Shown here: positions 43,901 to 54,793 of the stretch, one piece after another
Layout: the number at the start of each line of letters is the position of its first letter
Numbering within the stretch: the stretch's first letter is position 1
From: Bacteroidota bacterium
GTDB lineage: Bacteria > Bacteroidota > Bacteroidia > AKYH767-A > OLB10
Direction of reading: 5' to 3'
Assembly (NCBI GenBank): GCA_016714005.1
Contig: JADJOA010000012.1
Location: 28,405-92,404, forward strand
Length of the DNA: 64,000 bases
Position numbers and translations under genes: made by a program
The notes under the pieces: generated by a model
The model's input: the letters and a program-made list of their open reading frames with translations, nothing else
What the model was told of the DNA's origin: nothing
Database searches by the model: none

Positions 43901-45645
43901 GATAGGTCCCTTGATTAATATTTCCGCCTGATGAGCCGGAGCCTGTGGATTCCGGCAATACTGTAGACCCACTTGTGGAAAAAGTATAAGTACCGTTTAA
44001 GTCATCGGAATTACCATAAGTTGTGGCAGGAACACCCGGTCTGTCAAAAAGGGTAGTAGTTTGACCGGAGGGATTTGTTAACCTAACAATCACGTCACCG
44101 GTGTAGGTATGCTCAGGATTAAAATTTAATGTTACTTCCATTCCTGCCGCATTAGCAATAGACATAGCCGGAAGAGTTAATGTTGTATTCACACCAGAGG
44201 TGCTGTTATCAGTAATAGCAATTGATGTTGTATTTGCAAAATTTATAGAGGAGTTAGCGTTAAGATTAATATTTGAACCCTCACATACGGTATTTAAATT
44301 TGATGAGGGCGCTACCGATGGTGAATTATTAACCGTAACAGAGGTAGTTGCCGATGCAGAACATCCACCAACTGTAACGGTAACTGTATAAGTGCCGGCA
44401 TGATTAAGTTGTGCATTATTTCTGTTAGGGTTTTGTGAAGTGCTGCTGAAACTTGCAGGACCACTCCATTGATAATTTCCGCCTGCAGGAGTTGAAGTAA
44501 GATTAATAGTGTTCCCAGCACATACAGGGGTGTTGCTGTTAGCAGAAACAGTCGGGATTGTATTTACTGTAACAACTGTTGAGATTGTTGAACTGCAACC
44601 ACTATTGGTAACTGTTACAGTATAGGTTCCAGACATTGCAACAGTTGCATTGTTTCTTGAAGGATTTTGAGATGTGCTGGAATACCCACCGGGTCCTGAC
44701 CATTGATAAGAATATCCATTAGGTCCTGCCAACACACGCAGGACTGTTTGATGATGCCGTTGCAACCGGGGTAGTATTTACAGTTGCGTTAGTGGTAGTG
44801 GTATAAGCACAACCAGAAGCATTGGTAGCAACTAAAGTATAAGTACCGTTTGCAGCGGAAGGCGCGTTTGCAATTGATGGATTTTGAGCTGAACTTGAAA
44901 AACTATTTGGTCCTGTCCATGCGTAAGTTAAGCCAGATACTGAAGATGTAAGGTTAAGTGTACTGCCTGAACAAATAGGACCATTGTTACCAGCAGTAGT
45001 TGTGGTTGCAGAACAAATATTAATATCATCAACAGCAATTCGGTCTCTGCTACCAAAACTGTGATTCTGATCATAAATAACCCATCTCATTTGCAAGTCT
45101 CCTAAGTTATTTGCTCCGGCAGGTAATAATAAATTAAACGAAGTTGATGAGTTATCAGAATCAAATTGGTCATTTGAAACCTTACTCCATGATCCTGAAG
45201 ATCCGCTTCTCCATTGTAACTCCATATAGCTGGATGAAAAAGTTCCATTAGAGATTCTTCTGGCTGTCCACGTAACGCTTATGTTACTTAAGCCAGTAGT
45301 ATTCATACGCACTTTAAAGCAGCCCGAAGGATTTGAGTTGTTACCTTGATAACTAACTCCATTATTCCCTTCATCATTCCATTCTGAGGAAGAATTTCCA
45401 TTTGGCGCATCTGCTGTGAAGTCAGATGTTGATAAAGAGGAAGAAGATGACCTTCCAATCTTTAATGATGCCGGCATACTGTTTCCTGTATATGTTGTAA
45501 AACTGTAAGGAAGTGTAGATAAAGATGGATTAGATGATTGTGCACTGGCTCTTCCTGCAATCATGGCAAGAACAACTGTAAATAGCAGAATAACAACTAT
45601 AGTTAATCTGCTTGTTTTGGGAATTGGGGTATTAGTGTGTGTCAT
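40989..45645 (-). CDS. Large T9SS cargo protein with Ig-like, P-type and SprB domains
   Basis: About 1,552 residues, one frameshift at about 44735-44765. In order: a signal sequence ending AGRASAQ; a beta-sandwich domain of about 200 residues; three Ig-like repeats with YQWSGP or YAWTGP, FSS(T/S)(S/A)QNP and GTYT; a proprotein-convertase P-like domain at about 43730-44270 (HTYTGDVIVRLTNPSG, GTWTLNLSDRVNGDVGTLSS); another Ig repeat; two SprB repeats (TCNGFSDGSYQISASGGTP and TNQNNGTITLTPTGGTTPYQ); several further Ig-like domains; and a type A sorting domain (IAPNPANSFINISL). SprB repeats occur in gliding adhesins. It shares its C-terminal half with the protein at 24234-28720. No protease domain is present. 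Confidence 0.85.
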
Positions 45646-45861
45646 TTTAAATGGGTTTTAATTTTGATTTCGCATGGCAAAATATTTACCAGTAATACCC
45701 TTTTTTGATGATTTATGACCAACCTGCAATAGAATTGGGTGAATGGAAACATGTTTGAGGTAAAGGCACATAAAAAGCTTTGCGGTATCCTTGAATTTTA
45801 AAAAGGCAGGCAAACTTTTTTTTGTAGAAATGAATATTATTTTTGCGCACCCATAAAAAAT

Positions 45862-45934
45862 GGCGAGATAGCTCAGTTGGTTAGAGCGCATGATTCATAA
45901 TCATGAGGTCGGGGATCGTGCCCCCCTCTCGCTA
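45862..45934 (+). tRNA. tRNA with CAU anticodon (Met-type)
   Basis: A cloverleaf can be drawn: acceptor GGCGAGA with TCTCGCT, D arm GCTCAGTTGGTTAGAGC, anticodon arm CATGA-TTCATAA-TCATG with anticodon CAT. The T arm is one base short (GGGGATCGTGCCCCCC) and its loop lacks the usual TTC, reading ATCGT. No CCA is encoded. Elongator Met is likely, but an Ile-type CAT tRNA (modified C34) cannot be excluded. The T-arm oddity is probably a sequence error. Confidence 0.85.
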
Positions 45935-45949
45935 CTCAAAATCTTTTTT

Positions 45950-45983
45950 TTTGACAGATTTCTGAAAATTAGTGCTATTTTTA
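45950..45983 (+). promoter_or_regulatory. Possible Bacteroidota-type promoter of the 46027 gene
   Basis: TTTG at 45950-45953 and TATTTTTA at 45976-45983 are separated by 22 bases and lie 44 bases before the ATG. The -7 element lacks the final G. It lies directly behind the tRNA. Confidence 0.3.
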
Positions 45984-46026
45984 GCGTAACAAAGCCCAAT
46001 CTTTAAGGTAAAACAAAATAAAAAAC

Positions 46027-46791
46027 ATGATTAAAAAACTACTCGCATCATCTCTATCAGTATTTTCTTTTCTTTTTTCCTTCTCCCAGGATTTAAGAAT
46101 AATTTACAATTTGGCAGGCTGCCCTAACAATCCTTTAGTCGGACAATCACCTATTTATATTTTTCCATCTGTTGCAACCTCAGGCCCAGCCGGTCAAAAC
46201 GAGTATTTTGGAGGAATAGGTGCAACACCACCTACTCAGTTAACTATGGTAAATTCAGGTGTAGGTATTTGGGAAATTTGCTTGGACCCTTATACTTTTA
46301 CAGATGCAACTGGTTTAACGCCATCAGCTTCTGCAACAATTTTTAACATAAGGATGCAATTTCATAACCAAAGTTTGTCTGTTTTAACAGGAGATTGCAC
46401 AGGCAGCCAAATGCAGATAGATAATCCTATGACCAGCACACCAACCTCTTCTCATCCGGGAATAGTTAATTCACTAAGAAATTGTTTCGTGTCTGTAAAT
46501 ACTATTGAAGAAAAAATTGCTTCAGTTTATTTATCTCCAAATCCTGCAAAAACAAATACAACATTTTATTTGAACCTTCCGCGCGGTGGCAATGTAGAGA
46601 TTGAAATTTTTAACATGCTTGGTAAAAAGATAAAAGCAATAGTTGCCAAAAACCAGAGTGCCGGAGATCATAAAATTAATTTTGATCTGGAAGATAATAG
46701 CGGAAACCAGTTAAAAAATGGTTATTACTTTTATACTTTTAAGTTGAATAATGAAAGCATTAAAACCGGAAAAATTGCTATAACGAGGTAA
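46027..46791 (+). CDS. Small T9SS cargo protein
   Basis: An intact 254-residue secreted protein. Signal peptide MIKKLLASSLSVFSFLFSFS, then a domain of about 140 residues that I do not recognise (RIIYNLAGCPNNPLVGQSP, GIWEICLDPYTFTDATGLTP). It resembles carbohydrate- or surface-binding modules only in general beta character. The last 85 residues are a type A T9SS sorting domain (VYLSPNPAKTNTTFYL, IEIFNMLGKKI, LKNGYYFYTFKLNNES). Export to the cell surface is therefore likely. A terminator follows within 20 bases. Confidence 0.82.
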   Translation: MIKKLLASSLSVFSFLFSFSQDLRIIYNLAGCPNNPLVGQSPIYIFPSVATSGPAGQNEYFGGIGATPPTQLTMVNSGVGIWEICLDPYTFTDATGLTPSASATIFNIRMQFHNQSLSVLTGDCTGSQMQIDNPMTSTPTSSHPGIVNSLRNCFVSVNTIEEKIASVYLSPNPAKTNTTFYLNLPRGGNVEIEIFNMLGKKIKAIVAKNQSAGDHKINFDLEDNSGNQLKNGYYFYTFKLNNESIKTGKIAITR

Positions 46792-46807
46792 CTCATTAAA
46801 TCAATTT

Positions 46808-46846
46808 TAAAACAAAAGGGGCATCAAAAAGCCTCTTTTGTTTTTA
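46808..46846 (+). terminator. Terminator behind the small T9SS gene
   Basis: TAAAACAAAAGGGGC and GCCTCTTTTGTTTT form a stem of about 14 bases with one G-T pair and an 8-base loop, followed by T. It reaches the stop codon of the convergent tamB gene. Confidence 0.7.
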
Positions 46847-49800
46847 CCTCATGGATGAATTGTTACTGCTCTGTTTTTCCTTTTTTGCTCTGCGCTCTTT
46901 AAATGTGGCTACAAGTTCTTTTCGTGTGTTAAACTCTTCTCGGTAAAAAATACCAATGCCTTGTGTGTATTGCGAGTTGAGGTAATTGAGGTAGGTGTTT
47001 GTGTTGGTTTTGTTAAATGCACGCAAGCGCACCCGCCCATCGCGGCTGGCTTTAAACTCAACGTTAAAATCTCCCACAACATTACTCGCACTGCTTGATG
47101 TGTTATTGTTGTTTACCCCAAAACTGCCATCAATACTAACTCTGTCATTAAAAATTTCGGTAGAGAGTGATACTTCAAATTCATCCTTACGATTAAGTTC
47201 GTCTCCGGGGCGGTAATTAACGCCAATGTTTACATCCTTGCTAAGTTTAGATAACCAGTTAGTAACTTGGTTGGAAAGAAGTTCACCGGCATTAGCTCCC
47301 ACCGAATTTGATGAACCATTTTCATTGGCTGTGTTTCTACTTTCTTCGGGAGGAGAAAATCTGTTTAATACAAGCAAACTAAATACCTGCCTGTTTAGCT
47401 CTTGTTCGGTTGATAAGCGACTACGCAGTTGATTTTGCAAGGAGGCATCCAATCCCGGCACATCAATATTAAATTTTACATTGGGGTTAAAGAGATTACC
47501 GGTTAATTGTAACGAAAGTTCTACAGGAATTCTTTTTCTGTTACTGGTATCTTGAAGTAAATCGTAGGTGGAAGCGCGTAAGTTTTGTAACGTGCAGTAA
47601 TATCTATTTCGGCATCGTAAGGGCTGCCACTCCAGCGTATGTTGCCACCGTTGTCAATTATAAATCGTTTGTTAATTACATTTTGCATGGTAAACAGGTA
47701 ATCACCTTTCTCTATGTTGTAATCGCCAAACATATTAAACTCACCTGCAGGGGTAATTTTCATGCGTAGTGTTCCTGAGCCGCTGCCGGTCATTTCATCG
47801 CCAATTTTTTCATCAAAAATAAGTTTGACCTGTGCATCAGAGGTAGCTTCTAATTTTAGGTCGAGGTTAATTCCCGAAAGATCAACATCCTTTTTTATTT
47901 CAACGTTGTTTTTGACGCTATCATTCTCATTGATAAAAGTGATAAAATCTTTTTCTTCAACATTTTCTGCATCAGTCAAAGGAATATTTACAATAGTGCC
48001 GGGTAAAGATTTTAAAGAAATATCAAAGTTGACTAAATTTTCAGTGCCTGTAATATCACATATACCCGAAGCAAATGCGTTTCCGTAAAAGAGTTCGTTT
48101 TGTTTTGCATTGGTGTTAAGGCAATGCAATTTATTTGTGGAAACATTTACATCAAAAACAAAATCACTGAATGAGTTATGATATACGCGCGCATTAACCA
48201 TTCCTTTGTTGTTAAACTTATCGTTTATCTCTAAATCGGGTATGCTAATGTTGTTTTCTTCAAGAACAATGTTATCAGTTGCAAAAAAGTATTTTGTGTT
48301 AAGGTAGTCGATGAGCATACTCCCCTTTTGAATTTTTGCTTTTCCGGTGAGTATGGGTTGCTTTGCTAATCCTCTTAATTTCAAGTCGGCACTTGCAATT
48401 CCCTTAAAATCTGTTGTAAAACTGGTAAGATATCTTGTAAGTACAGATGCATTGATGCGTGTTACCTTAATGTCAAAATCCATTTCATCATTAACGGTTT
48501 TCATTTCGTAATAACCATTAAAACCACTTCTCTTTTGCCACGGTTTTCTACAAAGCAGTCAAAATTTATTTTGCTGTCGTTATTAATGTATTTAATTAGA
48601 ACAGTTGCATCGCCCAATGTGTCGCCGAAGTAACTAAGGTTTTTAATTTTTAAATCGGTTTCGGCAACAGGTTTTGTAAGAAGTGAGGAAAGTTTAACGG
48701 TACCGTTGGCTATTCCACCAGCGCTTACATCGTAAATGGAAAGTAGTTGATTAAAGACGCCAAGATTGAACTGACCCACATCAACATTGAGTATGTCTTC
48801 GGGCTTTTTTGAAATCTTTCCATTAATTTGTAGCAGTTGGTTGCTTGATGCCAATGCAAGATGGCTGATAAGGATACCAGTCGAATCAAATTTTATAGAA
48901 TTGCCCTCGTCAACAGTCCAGTTTTGATTTTCTATTTTAATCGTTGAAGGCAAAATGCGTAGCACGATTGATTTGTCATTTAAAAAATCTTCCTGGGTAT
49001 AAATTTCTATCCGAGATGAGGATGAATCTGTATTGAGAACTTTAACATCAAGCGTTGCCTTATCTCTTTGTGTGTTTGCGCTTATACTATTGTAGCGAAG
49101 AGTAAGGCTGTCTCCTGCCTCTATTGTTTCAATATTTAGAGTTAAATACAGGCCTTCCCCGTCATTGTGTGCTTCAAAAAAAATATTATTAAAGTGATAA
49201 TCTTTATAAGTAACATATCTGCAAGCAGTGTTAACGATTACCTTGCCTAAAGCTGAATTAACTTCACCGCTTACTTTTGTTTGGTCGGCAATGTTCAGAC
49301 CAGGAACAAAAACTGACAAAACATCATTTGCGTTTTTTACATTAACGGTAAATGAAACCTGTTGCCGGTCAGTAAAAGCATTTTTTTTGTTGTAAACTAT
49401 TTGTGGCAGATAACGCGCCATTAAAGAGTTTGCCAGCGATTCAATATTTACCAGTCGGAAATCGCCTTTCAGTTCGGCATCAACTTCTGAATTTAATTTG
49501 ATAAGTCTTTGTATGCCGAGTTTAGATGATGAATAAGCAATGTTATTGATGGTAAAATCAGTTCCAGATTCCACGTATTTAAGATCTTCAAGGTTAATTG
49601 TTCCATCTAATTCATCAAACTTTAAACCTTGCATGTTTAATGCAATTTTTGCTGAGAGTAAGGCAGAAGAGTCGCGTTTAAAAACTTTTAGCTTTGTTAA
49701 GTAGGCTCTTTCAATGTTAGCAGTAAAATCAAAAATGGGTAGCTTATTCCTGAAATCTACACTGCCATCAAAATCTAATTTGAGATTAGGTTCGTCAATA

Positions 49801-51300
49801 GAAAAATTACCGCTAAAGAGTTTTCGAGCTACCTCGCCATCTAATTTTATGTTTTTGTAAACGTAATTGTTCAGCACAATTGAGGAAATATTTCCATCAA
49901 GTGTGGCAGCAACTTTTGAAGATTGAAAACCGGTGCCTGCAATTCTTGCATTAAAAGTTGCCTCGCCTATAATGTTGTTATTCCAGAACTTACCAAAGTC
50001 AAAATTATTGGCAATAAGTTTTCCGGAGTAGCTTGATTTTTGCAAATCAGGGTTGAACTTTAAGTTAACATCAGTAGAAAGATAGCCTATAGCAGTATTT
50101 ATATTTCCGTAAGCAACAAAGTCGTTGTAAATCCGGTAAACATTCCGCTGAAAGAAACATTGCCAAGCCTTGATAAATTTTCGAGCAGTTGCACAAAGCC
50201 ACTACTGTCAAAAGGAAAGTTTTTTATTTTTTCAATATCGTTTTTGCTCGTTGTTAGTTTATCAATTTTAAGATTCATAAAAGTTTCCTCAATTTTTGGC
50301 AAACCGGTTAGTGCCACATCACCCTTAAATTGAGTTACTGTTCCAAATTGTAATTCTAACTCCTTACCTTTTAAGGAGGCAACTGTGCCACGAACCTTTC
50401 CTTTTATTTCAATTTTTTGGTTTAAGCCAAAAAGCTCTTCAGCAAAATACTGCAAATCGTTTGAGGAAATTTTGCTTGTTCTGATTTCAGATTTCATACG
50501 CACTAAATTTTCAAAATCGTCAAACTGTTCAATGCTGTCAAAACCAAGGGCGAAGTTTCCATCCACATTACTAAATGGTGTAATTATTTTAAGTTCTTTA
50601 AAATCCCACACGCCTCCTGCAATTTTTACTGCACTGCTTTTCATTTTGTTTACCACAAATCCTTTATACTCTTTAAATGAGAGATTATCGGCAGTAAACA
50701 AAGCAGTGTCTGCATCAAATTTCAAATCACTGATTTCTGCACTCAGGTTTGTAATACGTAGGTCTTCCCAATCTATAGAGCGTGTATAATCATTCCAGCG
50801 CAAATCAGTGTAAGAAAAACGGGTATTGTTTATTTTAATCTTATCAATGTTAAAATCAAACTTAACCGAATCGGTTGATTTTTTGTCTGACGAAAAGTAA
50901 TCGGCAATAAATTTAAAGTTGAGCCCTTTGACTTCTTTATAGCGTTTAAGTTCAATATTCGCATTGTCAAGTTCAATATTTGTTAGCTGTAGTTTTTTAT
51001 TTGTTTTAAAATGACCATAAAACCAATATCTGCTTTCAAAGCCTGCGCATACAAAAGTGTGTCATGTTTTTGGTCTTCAATATAAATTCCATTAACAACA
51101 ATTTTTTTAAGAAACTCAATGTTTACGCTTTCAATTTCAACTTTTGTTTTTAACTCGCTGCTTAGGTAATATGTAATTCGGTTAACAGTAAAGGTTTGTA
51201 CAGATGGCACTTTTAGTAACAAGGTAACCGTAACCAATAAAAATATCAGCGCGAGTAAAACGTATCCTGTTATTTTAAGTACCTTTTTGATAGTTTTGAA
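46844..51300 (-). CDS. tamB: Translocation and assembly module protein TamB
   Basis: A very long periplasm-spanning protein of about 1,485 residues, joined over frameshifts near 50990, 50075, 48510 and 47530. It is anchored by one N-terminal helix (ITGYVLLALIFLLVTVTLLLK) and consists of repetitive beta strands, as expected for the hydrophobic groove that carries lipids or barrel proteins to the outer membrane. The C-terminal TamB domain (DUF490) is clear: GSGTLRMKITPAGEFNMFGDYNIEKGDYLF, in two parts, GGNIRWSGSPYDAEIDI, NPNVKFNIDVPG and NRQVFSLLVLNRFSP. It is divergent from tsaD, the standard order in Bacteroidota. No ATG was found in frame at the 5' end; the start near 51300 is approximate. 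Confidence 0.9.
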
Positions 51301-51386
51301 AACTGAATAAAATGGATAAAAATATCTTTAAGCAAAGATAGCTTTAGATGTTGTAATGATACTTTTAAACATACCCCTTTTAATGA

Positions 51387-52419
51387 ATGATGAGTGAAAG
51401 GAAAATTTGTATACTGGCAATAGAATCAAGCTGCGATGAAACATCAGCAGCAGTTAGTGTTAACAATAAAATTTTGTCGAATATTATTGCAGGACAAAAA
51501 GTGCATGAGTTATACGGAGGGGTAGTGCCCGAACTTGCCAGCCGTGCACACCAGCAAAATATTATTCCTGTGGTAGATGCTGCTTTAAAAAACGCAGGCG
51601 TTAAAAAAGAAGATTTGGATGCTGTGGCTTTTACCAAAGGTCCGGGTTTAATAGGATCTTTAATGGTTGGAGTATCATTTGCAAAATCGTTTGCGCTCTC
51701 ATTAAACATTCCGCTTGTTGAAGTAAACCATATGCAGGCTCATGTGCTGGCAAACTTTGCAATTACTGAGGATAATGCAGGAAATAATTTTCCGCAGTTC
51801 CCTTTTTTGTGTTTAACCGTTAGTGGCGGGCATACACAAATTGTGCTGGTAAAATCATTTTACGATATGGAAATTATTGGCGAAACACATGACGATGCTG
51901 CCGGTGAAGCATTTGATAAAATTGCCAAGACTTTAAACATTCCTTACCCGGGCGGACCGGTCATTGATAAACTTGCGCAATTGGGGAACGAAAATGCTTT
52001 CAGGTTTCCGCATCCTCATGTGTTGGGTTTTAATTTTTCTTTTAGCGGATTAAAAACTGCGGTGCTTTATTTTATCAGAGATAACGTAAAAAAAGATGAG
52101 GCATTTGTAGAGAAAGACAAAAACGATTTATGTGCATCACTTCAAAAAACAATTGTTGAACTATTGCTTTCCAAACTTAAAAAAGCTGCTGTGCAGCATA
52201 ACATCAACCAACTGGCAATTGCAGGTGGTGTTTCTGCCAACAGTTTATTGCGAAAGCGTTTTGCTGAAATGTGCCCGAAAAAAATGGAAATATTTTATTC
52301 CGGATTTTCAGTTTTGTACAGATAACGGAGGAATGATTGCAGTGGCTGCTTATTACAAATATCTTAAAGGTGAGTTTGCCCCATTAGACACCTCGCCACT
52401 TGCACGTATGGAACTTTAG
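51387..52419 (+). CDS. tsaD: tRNA N6-adenosine threonylcarbamoyltransferase
   Basis: This enzyme transfers threonylcarbamoyl to A37 of ANN-decoding tRNAs, working with TsaB and TsaE. It is an ASKHA-fold protein of about 344 residues. The opening ILAIESSCDETSAAV, the metal-binding NHMQAH at about residues 111-115, VSGGHTQIVLV and FNFSFSGLKTAVLY are diagnostic. A frameshift at about 52305 is followed by DNGGMIAVAAYYKY, which restores the conserved C-terminal Asp of the metal site. The second ATG, three bases on, is an equally good start. Confidence 0.95.
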
Positions 52420-52509
52420 CGGTGTTTTAGTGTTAATAACTTCCAATACAGTGTGGTAGCATAAAAATTGAGCGAGCATAAATTTGCTCAACAAACAAAA
52501 ACACCACAA

Positions 52510-53403
52510 ATGGAAAACAATACAAAAAAAAAGGTAACAAATCTACCCTATGGATTATTTTGTTACTCGGCTCACTTGGTATAAACATTTATCAATGGCA
52601 GAGGCACGATAGTGTTGTTGCTTCTTATGAGGGGTAAAAACGGACAGCCTTATAACTGCCCGCGTTGATGTTGAAAAGGAACTGAGCGCCACCTACGAAG
52701 AGTTAAATAAGTATAAAGGAATTAACGAACACTTAGACAGTTTACTTGTTGAAGCGAATGGAAAAGTAGATGAACAGAAAGCACGTATTGAAGCTGCTTG
52801 CGCAGGGTAAACTTTCAAAAGACCAAAGTTAAAAACTTAATAAGGAACTTGCTGAGTTGCGTAAAATACGTGATGAGTATATCGATAAAATTGACCAGTT
52901 AATGGTGGAGAATAACCGCCTGAGGAATGACAGTGCTGCCTTAGCAACCAACCTTGATGCAACAACAAAAATTTGAGGCAACCGTTGCCACTGCATCAGT
53001 TTTAAAAGCGGAATATTTTAAAGTTACGTCATTTAAAAAACGCAATAACGATAAATATGCTGAAACAGCCATGGCTAAAAAGACAAACAAAATTGATGTT
53101 TGTTTTAGCATAATGGAAAATAAAATTGCAAAAGCAGGTGATAAAAGTGTTTACCTTAGAATTGTAGAACCTGGTGGAAAAGTTATAGGAAGCGGCATGT
53201 CAGGGTCATCTACTTTTAAGGTAACTGCAACCAACGAAGAAATGCAATATACAACAACAAAAACATCGTCTTACAACAACGAAAAAACAGATATGTGCTT
53301 AACGTTTGAGCAGGAAGAAAGAAACTTAGCTTCCGGAACATACAATGCCGAAGTATATGTTGACGGTGTGCTGAGCGGTGCAACCACTTTTGTGCTTCGT
53401 TAA
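52510..53403 (+). CDS. Membrane-anchored coiled-coil protein of unknown function
   Basis: About 297 residues when several shifts between 52545 and 52965 are joined. In order: a short Lys-rich start (MENNTKKK), one transmembrane helix (LWIILLLGSLGINIYQW), a coiled coil of roughly 110 residues (ELSATYEELNKYKGINEHL, then LNKELAELRKIRDEYIDKID) and a beta-rich C-terminal domain of about 130 residues (VCFSIMENKIAKAGDKSVYL, YNAEVYVDGVLSGATTF). The architecture suggests a periplasmic domain held away from the membrane. I do not recognise a named family. It stands alone between tsaD and recA and is closed by a hairpin terminator. Confidence 0.68.
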
Positions 53404-53432
53404 TTAAAATACTTTCTTTTTAAAGTTGTTTT

Positions 53433-53471
53433 AAATCTCGTACCTGCTTGTTGCAAGAAGGTATGAGATTT
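53433..53471 (+). terminator. Rho-independent terminator
   Basis: AAATCTCGTACCT pairs with AGGTATGAGATTT (one G-T), and the stem continues after a small internal mismatch through CTTG/CAAG around a TTG loop. A T-run follows. It closes the coiled-coil gene before recA. Confidence 0.8.
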
Positions 53472-53522
53472 ATTTTTTTATTGTAAAAAGTAAACGAACT
53501 TTAATCTTTCTTAAGTTTTTTA

Positions 53523-53552
53523 TTTGCATGTAAATAAATTCTTGTATGTTTA
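53523..53552 (+). promoter_or_regulatory. Candidate recA promoter
   Basis: TTTG at 53523-53526, an 18-base spacer and TATGTTTA at 53545-53552 fit the Bacteroidota consensus apart from the last base. The ATG of recA is 63 bases downstream. No LexA-type box was recognised. Confidence 0.45.
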
Positions 53553-53614
53553 CGGGAGTCGTATTTGATTATATTACAATCATTATTAAAACAGTATTGC
53601 AAACAACAAAATAA

Positions 53615-54649
53615 ATGGCAGATAAAAACAAAACAGACATGGCAACAGCAACAGCAAACAACGAAAAATTAAAAGTATTACAAGCAGCAATTGACAGAAT
53701 AGAAAAAACCTACGGCAAAGGAACCATTATGCGCATGGGCGATGAAGCCATTGAGCCAATGGAATCAATCGGTACCGGTTCTCTTTCATTGGATATAGCA
53801 TTGGGCATTGGTGGCTTGCCGCGTGGCAGAGTGGTAGAGATTTACGGACCCGAATCATCGGGTAAAACAACACTGGCAATACATGCTATTGCTAATGTTC
53901 AAAAAAACGGAGGCATTGCTGCATTTATTGATGCCGAACATGCTTTTGACAGGTTTTATGCACAAAAATTGGGAGTTGATTTAGAAAACCTTCTTATCTC
54001 TCAGCCCGATAATGGGGAGCAGGCTTTGGAAATTGCGGATAACTTAATTCGCTCAGGCGCTATAGATATTATTGTAATAGACTCTGTGGCTGCTCTTACT
54101 CCAAAGAGCGAAATAGAAGGTGAAATGGGCGAAAGCAAAATGGGATTGCAAGCACGTTTAATGAGTCAGGCTCTAAGAAAACTTACTGCCAGCATTAACA
54201 GAACAGGATGCTGTTGCATTTTTATAAACCAGTTGCGCGAAAAAATTGGCGTGATGTTCGGCAACCCTGAAACTACTACGGGTGGTAACGCTCTAAAATA
54301 TTATGCATCGATAAGATTGGATATTCGTAGAATTGGTCAGATAAAAGATGCTGAAAACGTAGTTGGTAACCGCACCCGTGTTAAGGTTGTAAAAAACAAA
54401 GTTGCGCCACCTTTTAAAATGGCGGAGTTTGATATTATGTATGGTGAGGGTGTGAGTAAAAACGGTGAACTGGTTGATATGGGAGTGGAGTTAAACGTGG
54501 TTAAGAAAAGTGGTTCTTGGTTTAGTTATGGCGACACCAAACTTGGGCAAGGACGCGATGCTGTTAAGCAACTTTTTGCCGACAACCCTGAGTTGGCCGC
54601 AGAAATTGAAGGAAAAATCAAAGAGACATTACTTGGCAAAGCAGAGTAA
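53615..54649 (+). CDS. recA: Recombinase RecA
   Basis: An intact 344-residue RecA, the DNA strand-exchange ATPase of homologous recombination and SOS signalling. Walker A is GPESSGKTT at about residues 79-87, Walker B is IDIIVIDSVAALTP, loop L1 follows as GEMGESKMGLQARLMSQALRKL, given here only for position, and loop L2 is FGNPETTTGGNALK. The N-terminal motif EKTYGKGTIMRMGD is typical. It is monocistronic, with a promoter-like site upstream and a hairpin downstream. This is one of few large genes in the window with no frameshift. Confidence 0.98.
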   Translation: MADKNKTDMATATANNEKLKVLQAAIDRIEKTYGKGTIMRMGDEAIEPMESIGTGSLSLDIALGIGGLPRGRVVEIYGPESSGKTTLAIHAIANVQKNGGIAAFIDAEHAFDRFYAQKLGVDLENLLISQPDNGEQALEIADNLIRSGAIDIIVIDSVAALTPKSEIEGEMGESKMGLQARLMSQALRKLTASINRTGCCCIFINQLREKIGVMFGNPETTTGGNALKYYASIRLDIRRIGQIKDAENVVGNRTRVKVVKNKVAPPFKMAEFDIMYGEGVSKNGELVDMGVELNVVKKSGSWFSYGDTKLGQGRDAVKQLFADNPELAAEIEGKIKETLLGKAE

Positions 54650-54697
54650 CGGGATTATATACTATAAAAGTTCTGTCTTAAATCTATTTAATAAGGA

Positions 54698-54741
54698 GGT
54701 GCAATAGTTAAACTTCATTAATAGAGTATAACTATTGCACC
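54698..54741 (+). terminator. Convergent hairpin between recA and the MoxR operon
   Basis: GGTGCAATAGTTA (54698-54710) and TAACTATTGCACC (54729-54741) are perfect complements with an 18-base loop. T-tracts are weak on both sides, so it may act for both strands or only stabilise transcript ends. Confidence 0.5.
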
Positions 54742-54793
54742 TTCGCCATTAGTTTATTCCTTTAAGAAATGCTAATTTCAGACAAGCCAACAA

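Noticed and set aside
45658..45891. Minus-strand open frame of 77 codons
   Set aside because: It overlaps the tRNA gene and the leader of the adhesin and has no protein-like conservation or domain.
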